From the NCBI GenBank assembly GCA_943704525.1, contig CALSCQ010000286.1, positions 1-30,984 of the forward strand: a stretch of 30,984 nt of DNA, read 5' to 3'. Below the pieces are notes generated by a model, which was not told where the DNA came from, searched no databases, and saw only the letters and a list, made by a program, of their open reading frames with translations. Below, piece by piece: positions 20,229 through 30,217 of this stretch (positions are counted from its first letter, which is position 1; each line of letters starts with the position of its first letter). A program made the translations under genes and the position numbers. Source of the stretch: Pigoraptor vietnamica. Its lineage: Eukaryota > Opisthokonta > Filasterea.

Positions 20229-21590
20229 CTACACCCACAACGCAAGAAGGGCCATCGCGCCCGCCCCGATCGCCGTGATGCCCATCTTGAGCGCGACGAG
20301 CTTGCCATCGTTGAGACCTCCCGGAAGCAGCTCGACAAGCGAGATGAAGAAGAACGAACCGGCGCTCATGGAAACGAGGATGGCCTCCGCCAGCTTCGCA
20401 GACGCACCCTCGTACGCCGACGTTGCCGCCCACGCGATGCCAATCCCGAGCGGCGTCATGAGTGCGCTCACCACAAGCACGCCCGCCGTCTGCGCAAAGG
20501 GGAGACGCGCGAAATACACCGGCACGCCGAGCGCAAAGCCGTCAAGCAACTTGTGGCCGCACACGGCCGCGATCATCGAGATCAACCCGCTCTCGTCGGT
20601 CTCTGCGCCGATGCCCAGCCCATCCATAATGGAGTGCAGCGCCAGCGCGGCTGCCATTACCCACGCCTGCGCCACCTGCTCGCGTGAACCGCGAATCTCC
20701 TCGATTTTGGGCGACACGTCGCGCGCGGGATTGGAGCCGTACGAAGGCACGGCGATACCTCCCTCCGCGAGGCAGTTGCTCTCGTCGCAGACCACGTCGA
20801 CGCGCACCAACGACGGCGACCCGTTTCCGATGCCGACCACGCTTCGCTGCGACTCGAGGGGGTGCGGCGGACTCGACGGGGACGTGATTATGCGCGGCTG
20901 GATGGCCCTCATGGGCACACTCGTGCCTTCTTCCGCGGCGCGCTGGTCGTCGCTCGACACAGATGGCGTGCGTACGGGACCGTTGCCGCTCGCTGATGCG
21001 GCGCCGCTGACCTCGCGGTTCTTCGCTATCGCGTCGAGGTACTCTTGCGGGAGCGACGGCACGGCGTGACTGTGTCCGTGCCCGCCGTGTGCGTGGCCGT
21101 GGCCGTGGCCCTCGATCTGGTGCGCGATGAATATCTTGTCGACCGCCATGAGCAGAAGGAGCACGAGCATTGCAATCATCATGGCGAAGGGATAGTCGGC
21201 GTCGCTTGCATCCCGGAGCCCCGAGGTCCCCGCCAGCGCAAAGTAGTCCGACCAGGCCTCCTCTGCGTCCGGCAACATGTGCGTGAAGGCGGCCCCGATA
21301 ATGACCCCCGCGGCCGCACAGCAGCACACGCGCATGATGAGGATGCTTCGCTTGAGACGCGCGAGGACCCATGGCAAGAGGGACGTGCAGAACGTCCCGA
21401 TGGCTATCGAAATGATGAGACCAATCTTGGCGTTGCGCACAACGGTGGAATTGCCGCTGTCGTCCGACGAACCGTCCCCGCCATCCTCGGGCGACGTGTC
21501 AGTTCCGTTGCCGGGGTCTTCATCTGCCGCGGCTGACGCAATTAACAACGCCAATGCCAACAGCGTCAGCGTTCGCTTTGCGTGCGTCAT
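20229..21590 (-). CDS. ZIP-family (SLC39-like) metal transporter
   Basis: Predicted to move zinc or a similar divalent metal into the cytosol. A single uninterrupted frame of 453 aa, the only intronless complete gene here. A cleavable-looking signal peptide (MTHAKRTLTLLALALLIASAAA) is followed by an acidic Ser/Asp-rich ectodomain, then transmembrane helices near IGLIISIAIGTFCTSLLPWV, VCCCAAAGVIIGAAFTHMLP and MMIAMLVLLLLMAV. A His-rich cytosolic loop (HGHGHAHGGHGHSH) and a long Ser/Pro-rich variable loop follow. The metal-site helices carry LHSIMDGLGIGAETDESG and GHKLLDGFALGV, the ZIP TM4/TM5 signatures. I chose ATG 21590 rather than the in-frame ATG at 21737 because it gives the signal peptide and lies just after a TATA box at 21648-21656. 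The substrate is inferred from the family only. Confidence 0.93.
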   Translation of the reverse strand: MTHAKRTLTLLALALLIASAAADEDPGNGTDTSPEDGGDGSSDDSGNSTVVRNAKIGLIISIAIGTFCTSLLPWVLARLKRSILIMRVCCCAAAGVIIGAAFTHMLPDAEEAWSDYFALAGTSGLRDASDADYPFAMMIAMLVLLLLMAVDKIFIAHQIEGHGHGHAHGGHGHSHAVPSLPQEYLDAIAKNREVSGAASASGNGPVRTPSVSSDDQRAAEEGTSVPMRAIQPRIITSPSSPPHPLESQRSVVGIGNGSPSLVRVDVVCDESNCLAEGGIAVPSYGSNPARDVSPKIEEIRGSREQVAQAWVMAAALALHSIMDGLGIGAETDESGLISMIAAVCGHKLLDGFALGVPVYFARLPFAQTAGVLVVSALMTPLGIGIAWAATSAYEGASAKLAEAILVSMSAGSFFFISLVELLPGGLNDGKLVALKMGITAIGAGAMALLALWV

Positions 21591-21647
21591 GGCGAAAGGC
21601 GAAGGGAAAACGAACGCGCAGCAGCGAAAAGATTCGCCGTCGCGCGT

Positions 21648-21656
21648 CCTTATAAA
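21648..21656 (-). promoter_or_regulatory. TATA box of the ZIP gene
   Basis: TTTATAAGG on the minus strand, 58-66 nt upstream of the ATG at 21590. The core TATAAGG also occurs in the TATA box upstream of the nuclease-helicase gene. Confidence 0.6.
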
Positions 21657-21830
21657 CGGTTGAGGGGGGACGCTGTGCGTGGGAGTGGAATGGAGAGAAA
21701 TGCAAGTGCGACTTGCCGCGTGGGATGTGCGTGCCATGCGCGCGAAGTAAAGGCAAGACGTGTGTGGCGTGTGCGCGTGTGTATCGCGTGTGTATCACCT
21801 GTGCGATTGTGGCTGCGAAGAAGGCGACTG

Positions 21831-21966
21831 TGATTGGTCGGAAAATGGACCAATCACAGTGCGCCTAAAAAGACGGTTTTTGTGTGTGTGTGTGTGTGAC
21901 TATGGGCTGTTACGTCGCTGAATGGCGATTGGTTGAAAGATGGACCAATCACAGTGCGCCTAAAAA
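21831..21966. repeat. Two 41-nt direct repeats with inverted CCAAT boxes
   Basis: Copies at 21831-21871 and 21926-21966 match at 37 of 41 positions. Each contains GATTGGT...ACCAATC, an inverted repeat of the CCAAT core, followed by an invariant ACAGTGCGCCTAAAAA. They lie about 240-375 bp upstream of the ZIP ATG. Confidence 0.92.
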
Positions 21967-22035
21967 TGGTTGGCAGTTTGTTACTGACGTTACTGCTGAG
22001 CGAAGTGTATTTCAGAGAACTCGGACGCCAAACCC

Positions 22036-24822
22036 TTAGTAAACATCGAGCGGGAGAGCTCGCGTGGCTGCCTTGGACAGACGGCGACTGACACCATTTC
22101 CGAGACGGCAGTCGCGGCACCCGTTGTCTCCGAAGCACCGCACGCAACCGTCAGCGCACGCGCAGCGCTCCAGCACATGCATTGCAGCGCGAGTGGCGTC
22201 GAGGAGGCTAGCTGCGGCGCCTTCCAACGTGGGCATGTGCTCTATTGCGTCCTCCTGCAGCGCGACGACGAGCGCGACGTCGGCGTCCATGCAGTTGCCG
22301 CTCAGGTGCAGCATGATGCGCGCGTTCTCGTGGCCTTCGCGGGCGACCCTGCTCACCTGGCACGCACTCACGGCGCCCCCCACTGTTCCGAGTCGGTCTC
22401 CGACACGAAGGCGGCTCGCGATGACGTGACGCAGACCGTGCAATCCTTGCTCAAGCTCTTCGATGGGCGTGTCGCGCGCGTACAAGGCAAAACCGACGAC
22501 GCACGGCGTCCGGCGTGTGAGCGTGAGAGCGGGCGGAGCACTCTCTTCCACCTGCGCAACGGGTGCTTCGCCGGCGGGAAGGTTCCTGTCAAGGTCCGCC
22601 AACTTCACGTGAACGATGTCGTCGAGGGTGCGATGGTGCACTCCTTCCCCGACGAACAGTTGCGCGCGCGACCCTTCGCTACTCCACGCGCGCTGGATGT
22701 TCACTGCCCACGTGATACTGTAGCGCGCTTCGGTGAAGAGTGTCTCATGCACGTCGAGATCCGCCTCGCATTCGTCTTCGTCGAGCATGATCGCCTGCGC
22801 TACGCGGGTGTTTCGGTCGACGCCAGTGATCCTATAGCGGCGTCCTCGGCGCAGCACCACGGCGCCGTCGTACGCTTGCGCTTCGTCCAGCGAGTCCGAC
22901 AACGTTATGCCATTCGCCGACGTGCCGACGTCGGTGATGGTGACGCGAATGTCCGTGCCTGCTTCCTGGGTGCCATCGCCGTCGCTCGCGGGGCCAGTTG
23001 GGCTCAGAATGCCTTCCGGTAGTATGCGCATGCGGTGAGAGAGTAGCAGGTCCGTTATGGCGGGGCGGGCGTTTCCGGTGCCGAACAGCTCGTAGCACTC
23101 GTCCAGCGAGAGACGGGAGAGCGACGCGGCGTGGAGCACGTATGCGGGGAGGTGGAGCCTGTACGCTGCCATGTCCACCACGCAGACTGGGTGCGCCGAC
23201 AGGACGGCCGCGACGTCCCACACGGCTTGGTGGTTGGTTTCGCTATCTCTGGATGGAATGAACGCGACGAGCGCGTCTGCAGGGCGACCAGCGCGGCCTG
23301 CCTGCTGCCTGCGGCGGTTTTGTGAGGTGTCGGTCATTTTACCGCGGAAACGTACGTGTACGGCAAGGTGCGTACGTGTGTATGCGTTAATGCAGGCACA
23401 TGAAACCGACTCGACAGCCTACTCACCGAAAGCTGCCGCAGTTGTCATATCCCACAATGATGACGGCGTTGAAGCCCCCGACGTCCACGCCGACCTCGAG
23501 CGCGGACGTTGAGACGACGACGTCGACGTCACCGGCAGCGGCATCCGCTTCGATGCGCCGCCGCTCGTCAGGTTCGAGGCCACTGCGGTAGCTCTCCACC
23601 CGCGCACGGTGGCTGTTCTCGGCCAGAAGACGTCGCGTGAGGAGAGCGACCGTCTCGGCCCCGTTCCGCGACTGCGTGAACACGAGCGTGCGGTGGTCAT
23701 TCGATGCGAGGTACGCCGCGATGACTGCAGCCATCTCCCAGCACTCGCGGAACCTCAGGGATCCCGACCTGCGCGTCGATACGTCGAGTTATTCGACGGT
23801 TATTGCGAATGCGAAAGGTCTTGAGTAGGTAGACGAATTGGAATGCAAGCGAACCAGGCCATGCAGACTGCGTCCAAGGCTGTAAAGAGGTACGTACTCA
23901 CCACGACGCATACGTTCGCTCGCCCGCAGGCGCCGTGTTTTGGTCGACGACCTTCCATTCTTTCTCGGGTACGTCGCACAGCGAGGCAACGTGTGACGCC
24001 GTCTGCCCGCATGTGGCGCTGACGCAGACAAACGCCGCTGTCCTGGCCTCCCGACGCAGCACGCGCATGGCACACGCGACTTCTCCGGCGAGGCCGCCCG
24101 TGAACATGTGGCACTCGTCTAGCACGATGAGGTCGACGCACCTCAGAAAGCGGTCCCAGAGGCGTGGGTGCGCGAATACCTTGTGGCGCAGCGCGTGAGC
24201 GTTCGTGAAGACGACGCGCGGGCGGATACTGTCGCCCACGTAGAGGTCAGCGGCAGTGGGTGACTCGTGGTCGCCGTCAACGATTAGCACGTAGCCATCG
24301 CTTTCGGCGCCAAAGTACCCGCGCGCGATGCGCTCCTGGTACGCCGATAGCGACTTGCGAGGGGTGATAACGAGCGTTGACCGACCCTCGTTCAATAGCA
24401 CCGCCGCCGGGACCATGAACGCGTCCGTCTTGCCGGATGCCTGCGTGGTGCGAGGGCGATTGTACGTCTCTGAGATAAGTTAGGTCACACTGAGATGATA
24501 AGTTGGATCATACTGAGATGATAAGTTACATACGCGCGCATTTTCTTCCCACTGTAACTCTGCAGCGACTTACCGTGCCGGTCGCGAGGAGAGTGTGCCT
24601 TTTTTCGAGTATGGCGCGCATGGCTTCGGCCTGGTGTGCGTAAACGGCATCGCGTCCGAGTCGCCACAGTACGGCCGCGGCGCGATCTTTGCACTGGGCT
24701 GGCAGGTCGAGGCCCGACAGAGGCACTGTCTCCCCCGCCCTTCTCGCTTCCACGTGGAAGATGAATCGATCGTTGCCCTTGAAGAGGGTCCGGAGCATGT
24801 CCGCGTAGTTCGTTTGAGCCAT
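22036..24822 (-). CDS. MrfA/Hrq1-type SF2 helicase with DUF1998 zinc-binding domain
   Basis: A predicted DNA helicase for repair of bulky adducts or crosslinks (role known for bacterial MrfA and yeast Hrq1). Four exons give 800 aa: 24574-24822, 23902-24440, 23427-23768, 22036-23308. The N-terminus has the MrfA-like pattern H-x-EAR-x-A-x-x-x-VP (HVEARRAGETVP), then VYAHQAEA. Motif I (GTASGKT, completed across intron 1 at residue 83/84), motif II (DECH, 191-194), motif III (VSAT) and motif VI (QQAGRAGR, about 378-385) are intact. The second RecA lobe has LVFTQSRNGAE and VVVSTSALEVGVDVG. The C-terminus ends in a Cys cluster C-A-C-x3-C-x2-C-x5-C-x2-C (about 759-777), the place of the DUF1998/MZB zinc site. 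The length is close to bacterial MrfA (about 750) and shorter than Hrq1. It is divergent from the nuclease-helicase gene. Confidence 0.88.
24470..24531. repeat. Three tandem ~23-nt units in helicase intron 1
   Basis: Units at 24470-24489, 24490-24512 and 24513-24531 share CTGAGAT(GAT)AAGTT on the plus strand. On the coding strand each ends TTATC(ATC)TCAG, resembling a 3' splice site. Confidence 0.85.
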
Positions 24823-25462
24823 CTCAAGTGCGTCCCTCGCTCTCTCCTGTTAAGAGAGCACAAGACTGCTGCGCCTCTTCTCTCTTTTACCTCAATCCTG
24901 GAAGCACACACAGTCACAGACACACACACGCGCGAGCGCTGTTATCGCGAAAGAATTGTCAAAGTATACGATGTAACGGGAGAGTGTGTTCTGTGCGTGG
25001 CTGTCCACGTTCCTCAGTAAAAGGCTCGTTCACTTCGGACACGCTCATGTTCGTCCTTTCCTGATTGGCTGGTTGCTGCCTCTGTCGTTACACTCCTGTG
25101 TGTGTGCTCTGTCGGCGCGCGTGTGTAGCCCGTGTCCATTGTTCGTGTGTTGCTGTGCCGCCGGTGGGCAGTGAAGGCAGAGTGGCTGGTTACAGGTTAC
25201 CGTGAGGTTCGCCCTTCACCTGATTGGCTGATCAGGCGTCGTGTTCGCCCCTGTTACACTCGGCTTTGGGTTCGCCGTTCACGCATTCGCCCCATGCAAA
25301 CTGCGCCCGTGTGTTGTTGGCGTTCGGTTTTCGTTATCGCAGGGAACATTATATAAGGCGCACTTGGTCGCCTTTTTTTGTGAATGCGCAGCTCTCCTCT
25401 TTTCCAAGAACCGTGAACACGCCGCTTCTTCAACACTCGCAACGACCGCCACATCCCGCGCC
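24823..25462. promoter_or_regulatory. Shared divergent promoter, MrfA-like helicase / nuclease-helicase
   Basis: 640 bp between two opposite start codons. It holds two copies of CTGATTGGCTG (inverted CCAAT boxes at 25061-25071 and 25220-25230) and a TATA box toward the plus-strand gene at 25350-25358. The minus-strand side has no clear TATA. No other gene is recognised. Confidence 0.7.
25350..25358 (+). promoter_or_regulatory. TATA box of the nuclease-helicase gene
   Basis: TATATAAGG, about 105 nt upstream of the ATG at 25463, placed downstream of the two CCAAT boxes. Confidence 0.6.
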
Positions 25463-28400
25463 ATGTCCGCCCCATCCCCTCAGCGCGACAAGCGCAAGGG
25501 CGAGGACAATGCGGACGGCCAAGGAAGAACGAGCAAGATGCCGCGCCTGGACACAACGGAGCCGCGTGTTGACCCGTTGATGGTCCCCGGCGTGCACGAC
25601 CTCAGCGGCGCGGTGCTTCGAGCGTGCCCGAAGGAGCTGAAGTACATCGGTCTTCCCTACGCTCTTCGCAACAGGCACGTGGCGTCCGCGCTGAGCACCG
25701 CACACTGCGATCGGGGGAAGGACTTCGAGATCAAAGTCGGCAAGGCTCTTAACGCGTTTTCGCCGCGAAATACTTTCGTGGACGACGTAGTGGCGTGGTG
25801 CGCCAGCACTTCCGACGCCGCGGTTGCGCACTTTCGGAACTACAGGTAAGTGCCTTTGTGCGCGCATGCAGCGACTTCGCGCTTTGTGTGTGTGTGTGTG
25901 TGTGTGTGTGTCTGTGTGTGTGTGTGTGCGTGCGCGCGCGTGTTAACGAGGGAGATGCGTTTGGTAATGCGACAGTTTTCCATGTGCAAATTTCCACCAT
26001 TGTCCACTCGGGCAAACGGCGAACCAAAACCCACCCCTCTTGCACATTGTAGATTCACCACGCCGCCGTCCTTCTACGCCTCGCGCAACCTGGACGGGTT
26101 CTTTCGCTTCGCCAATTTCGAACCGGACGTTCTGCGCCTCACCAGGGTCGGCGACCGAATCGTAGTGCGGGTCGAGGAGATCAAAGGGACCGAGGACGTG
26201 CAGCCCTCGCACCGCCTGCAGGTCTCATGCTACTCCCTGCTGCTCGCCCACGTTTTCAATACGGAAGAGTACGCACGCGTCGGGCTCCCTCGCTTCGAGT
26301 TGGACCGCAACGCCGCCATTTGGACGATGGGCGCGGGCACGGACAAGCCGCTCGAGTTCGACACCACCCCCTTCATCGCCCACATCGAGAGTTTCCTCGT
26401 CTCGGGCGTGCTGCAACATGCCCTCGACCCCGATCCGTTCTTCTGCTGGGACCCCGTCGGGTGTGTCACGTGCCCGCTGTTCGAGAGCTGCCGAGAGGAC
26501 GTCGACCGTGACGGGAGCGTCGACCTTCTCCGTGGAATGACCTTCGACGTCAAGCTGGAAATGCGGTCTCACGGAATCGTCGACATCGAAGAGCTCGGGC
26601 GAGCCGTGCGGCGCAACGAATTCGTCGAGTGGGCTGTTCCAGTGCAGGCCGCGCTGAGGGCGCGAGGGGACGCAGCGCCGACGTTGGTGGCCAGCGGAAA
26701 GCTGTCGCGCCGTCTATCCCATGCGAGCCCTGAAGTCGTCGTCGCATGCCACGTCGTGTGCGACGTATCGCAGGTTGGCGACGAGAGGAAGATCCTCTCG
26801 TTTGCGCTGCGTGCGGAGAGCGCTGATGGACGACAGATATTCGAGCGGTTCGGCGACAGTGACGAGGCGGTTGTGTTCGCCCTCAATGCGTGCTTCACGG
26901 GCGTCATGGTGCGTGCGCACTGTGTTTCGTTGAATGCCGCGCGTGCGTGCATCGCTTCGAAGCTGACTTTCGACTTCATAACTGTTAAGTTGCTTATTCG
27001 TGCTGACGGTGGTTGTGTCTGCCGCGCAGGTCGGGAGGACTGCAGTGCTCGCTGTGTGGAACCGTTCTCAGTTCAAGGCAATTTCGGCGGTACGTTTGGA
27101 AGCCACACACACCACCCGTATTCATCATATGCGCGTGCACCTTCACTGACCCACGCACTCGACAAACATGTGCACGCAGGCCATCGGGCGTGTGCTTCGC
27201 CAAGGAAGTGGCGCCGCGCAGGGGGAGCGCAATGTGCGCGCTTTCGATGCTGCAATGCGGTGCCGGCTGGCGCTGTGGCGCGACGGTGACCATGCAGCCG
27301 ATGGTTCACGCGTGGCCGAGCTGTACCGTGCATCGGGCAATCCCGTTCTCGTGCTGGAGCATCTACTTGCGGACACAATTGTCACGAGAGGTCCGCCGCC
27401 GCGGGACTTAGCCACGTATGCGCGGCTTGCCGGTCTTCCGTGCAACGTCCCAAGCGAAAGCGACATTTTTGACGCAGTGTGGAACAAGCGGGCGGGCGCA
27501 CGCGACGTCATCAAACGGGCGGTGCTCTGCATTCCGGCGCTTTTGCGCGGTGAGTGCTCGTGTTGGTCCGTCGATATCATCGTGGCGCATTTTTGTTAAG
27601 CTTACCGCGCATCGTCCATTGTAGCGGCCCACGAGGTTCTGCGGAAGGCGGGCTGCCTTCCCCTTCAGACTTTGCCGAAAGTGAGCCTATTCACCGCTCC
27701 CTCTCCTCAGTCGCACAATCGCACTGTCACACCTGCACGCACTTGCACTCACACACATGCACAACCAAACACAGACACGCACTCACTGTTCCCGCAGATC
27801 ACTCACGCACACGGCAGTCTAAATCCGTCCCCCCTTCCGCACGCTTCACCGCGAGCCACAGTTCGCCGGTCCCCAGGAATCTCAGATGACGTCGCTGGGC
27901 CTGCGTTGCTCGCGCTTCCTCCTTCACTACGAAGACTACCTCGCACGTGACCAGCTGCAGGAGAGCCGGACGGAGACGGTGGCAGCCCAAGTCGAGGCGG
28001 GCATCGTCGTCACTATGACGTTCCTGCGCAAGGAAGGTGCGATGCTGTGGTACAAGCCCGTCAGCGACCCCTTCGCCCTCTTTAAGTCCTCTAAGGAGCA
28101 CTTCATCCTCTTCGCCGATTCGGACGCGCGTGCGGCGGTGACTTTCGACGACGCAAACTGGAGGCAGGTGCCGGTCGGACTGGCACGGGTGAAAGAGGCC
28201 ACCTTGAACAAGGACGAGATTTGCGTGACACTCGCTCCCGAGAGCGGCGCTGCGAATGCATGGGAACGGGCGGACGTGCAGTACGTACTGGCGCGCGAAC
28301 ACCGCAATTTTACGCTCGCTAAGACTTGTCAGGCTCTCGAACGCGCCGACGAGGCAGCCCAGCGGACTGGCGCACCGCACCTCCTCGATTGCCTGTGCGA

Positions 28401-29901
28401 CGCGCGCGCGTGGGGCAATGTGCCGGTGGAGGCGCCGTGGAGAGCGGCGGCGGCAGCGGACGACGCGCTGGGCAGACTGCGTCTGACGATCATCGACGGT
28501 CCGCCAGGGTCGGGAAAAACTGGAACGACGACGTCCTTCCTCGCGCGCGTCCTCGTCGGATGCATGCGGACGGGGCGTCCGTGTCGCGTGGTGGTGGCGT
28601 GCAACACGTGGGACGCCGTGTACAACTTTGTGTCCCGCCTCGTGGAGAAGCCCGAGTTGAGCGATGTCGTGAGGATGCTGCAGGGTGCGGGGATGCGGAC
28701 GCCCGGCATTACCGTTGTCAGCGTGGAGGAGGCCGTGGTCCATTTTAAGCGGGCGAACGTCGCAGTCATCGCCGGCACCGTGTACCAGCTGCACAAGGTC
28801 CTGGAGGAACTCAAGCTGGAGCCCGTTGTGTATCGACGCAACGAGGGCGACGTGACTGTGACGGCCGCGCGCACGGGCCTGTGGCGCGGCCACATCCAGC
28901 TGTCCACGCCCCGAATGGCCGTGGTCACGATCCCCGTGGATGAGGGGGTCGACGACGGGACGCTGCTCCGCAAGATGACAGACAACGAGCTCGGCGCGTC
29001 GCGTGCCACCGACCAACTCCGTAAGTTTTTCGCGCGCGGCGTGGGCGCCTTTGCCGACATACTCGTGGTGGACGAGGCGACGCAGATGCAGACGGCCCTG
29101 GCGGCGCTCGTCCTCCCCTTCCTCAACGCCGTGTCGGGTGCGCTCATGGTGCTCGGCGATCCGGAGCAGCTCGGCGCCATCTACAAGGGGTCGTATGCCG
29201 ACGGGGGACCTGCCGGCGTCGCGCGGTCGTTCCTTTCCTTTCTCCTCTCTGGCCGCAACAGCGATGTCAAAGAGACAGCGTGCGTTGTCAAATTGACGCG
29301 CAATTACCGCATGACGCGGGAGCTCGCCGCGATCGCGTCGCACATCTACAACGACTACCTGCCGGCCCCCGACGCGCGCGTGCCGGACCTCAGGCCGGAG
29401 GATGGCTTTACGCAGAGATGGGAGACGACGGTGCTTGCAGACCCGAGCGCCATCACCTTCGTGCACGTGTCATCGCCCGAGGTGCAGGCCGAGTGCGCTG
29501 CACAACTCGCGCGCGCGTGCGCGGACGTGTACGGCGACGGCAACATGATGATGGCGACGCCGCACAATCGGGTGCGCCTCGCGGCGGACAGAGCGCTGCG
29601 CGATGCCGGCGTTCAAGGAGTCTGCGTGCACACGGCGGACACGGTGCAGGGCCGCGAGTCGCCCGTCTTTGTTGCGCTGCTCGCAGGTGATCGGACTGGT
29701 GTGCCCGTGACCCGCTTTGCCCTTGCGAGGGCTCGCATGATTGTGCTGTTGACGAGGGCGCGCAACAAGCTCATCGTCGTTGTCGGACCCTCGACGTTGT
29801 GGCCGTCCGTGGAGTGCCTGTCGGATGCGAGCGCGGCGGCCGGCTACAACCTTCTCTGCTTCGCCAGGGATCGTGCTGTGCGCTACCAGCATCCTCAGTG
29901 A
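25463..29901 (+). CDS. TM0106-type Fe-S RecB-like nuclease fused to SF1 helicase
   Basis: A predicted DNA end-processing enzyme. Six exons give 1254 aa: 25463-25845, 26053-26908, 27030-27089, 27180-27549, 27625-27680, 27862-29901. The nuclease half has the PD-(D/E)XK/Cas4-Dna2 pattern: Cys55 in ACPKELKY, Glu89, Asp153 (EPDVLRL), E170-x-K172 (VEEIKGT), Q184-x3-Y188, and Fe-S cysteines C265-x2-C268-x5-C274. Residues about 285-575 occupy the place of the RNase H-like domain of bacterial TM0106 proteins, but the DxE motif is not evident. The helicase half is UPF1/Dna2-like: GPPGSGKT (about 788-795), DEATQ (about 979), GDPEQL, LTRNYRM, TVQGRES and a motif VI-like ALARARMIVLLTRAR. The N-terminus has basic, NLS-like KRKG...KMPR. 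The last acceptor is uncertain: AGs before 27862, 27877 and 27886 are all in frame. Two separate genes are less likely, since phase is preserved throughout. Confidence 0.85.
25884..25941. repeat. (GT)n tract in intron 1 of the nuclease-helicase gene
   Basis: A GT dinucleotide tract with one TC interruption and a GCGC-rich end, inside intron 25846-26052. It is GT on the sense strand. Confidence 0.93.
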
Positions 29902-30217
29902 CGCCTTGGTAACCGCCAGCCAATCACTGGGCGAGAAGTGTAACAGTCAGGCGAGATTTCGGTGGGAATGTCTGGCGCGAAAAAACGTGAATTTTCAACC
30001 CGCCAATAAAATACCGCGCACTCCCAGCGCGGGCACCGGCGCACCCACTCGGCGGCAGTTTCCACAGCAGAGAGCTCCACTTGTGAAACTGCTGACAGGC
30101 GCAAGGGCCTGCACGTAGCCCTGCCGTTAGTTGGCAGCACTCGTGCGTTTGTGCTGCTCGTGACACAAATCTCCTCGCGACACGTACGCTTGCCGTTGGT
30201 CACGTCGGTACTCTTTT
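29902..30217. promoter_or_regulatory. Intergenic: upstream region of the BRCT gene
   Basis: 316 bp between two plus-strand genes. It contains CCAGCCAATCA (29916-29926), the exact reverse complement of a sequence in the helicase/nuclease divergent promoter, and a second CCAAT (CCAATAAAATA from about 30002). No gene is recognised. Confidence 0.6.
29916..29926 (+). promoter_or_regulatory. CCAAT box upstream of the BRCT gene
   Basis: CCAGCCAATCA lies about 300 bp before the BRCT-gene ATG. The same 11-mer occurs on the opposite strand at 25062-25072. Confidence 0.5.

Larger units (their letters stand above)
21591..22035. promoter_or_regulatory. Intergenic: ZIP promoter and helicase 3' flank
   Basis: 445 bp between two minus-strand genes. 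It holds a TATA box close to the ZIP start, a (GT)9 tract at 21881-21898, and two 41-nt direct repeats that contain inverted CCAAT boxes. No gene is recognised. Confidence 0.65.

Noticed and set aside
21831-21966. Terminal inverted repeats of a DNA transposon
   Set aside because: The two 41-nt copies are direct, only 95 bp apart, and no matching copy lies at the far side of the helicase pair; no transposase is present.
22036-29901. The helicase and nuclease pair as cargo of a large mobile element
   Set aside because: No transposase, integrase, terminal repeats or target duplications are visible, and both genes have ordinary spliceosomal introns and CCAAT/TATA promoters. It cannot be excluded that ends lie outside the window.
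27886-29901. Helicase half as a separate gene starting at ATG 27886
   Set aside because: No promoter is visible upstream, the preceding exons join in phase, and nuclease-helicase fusion is known for TM0106-type proteins. It is kept as an alternative only.
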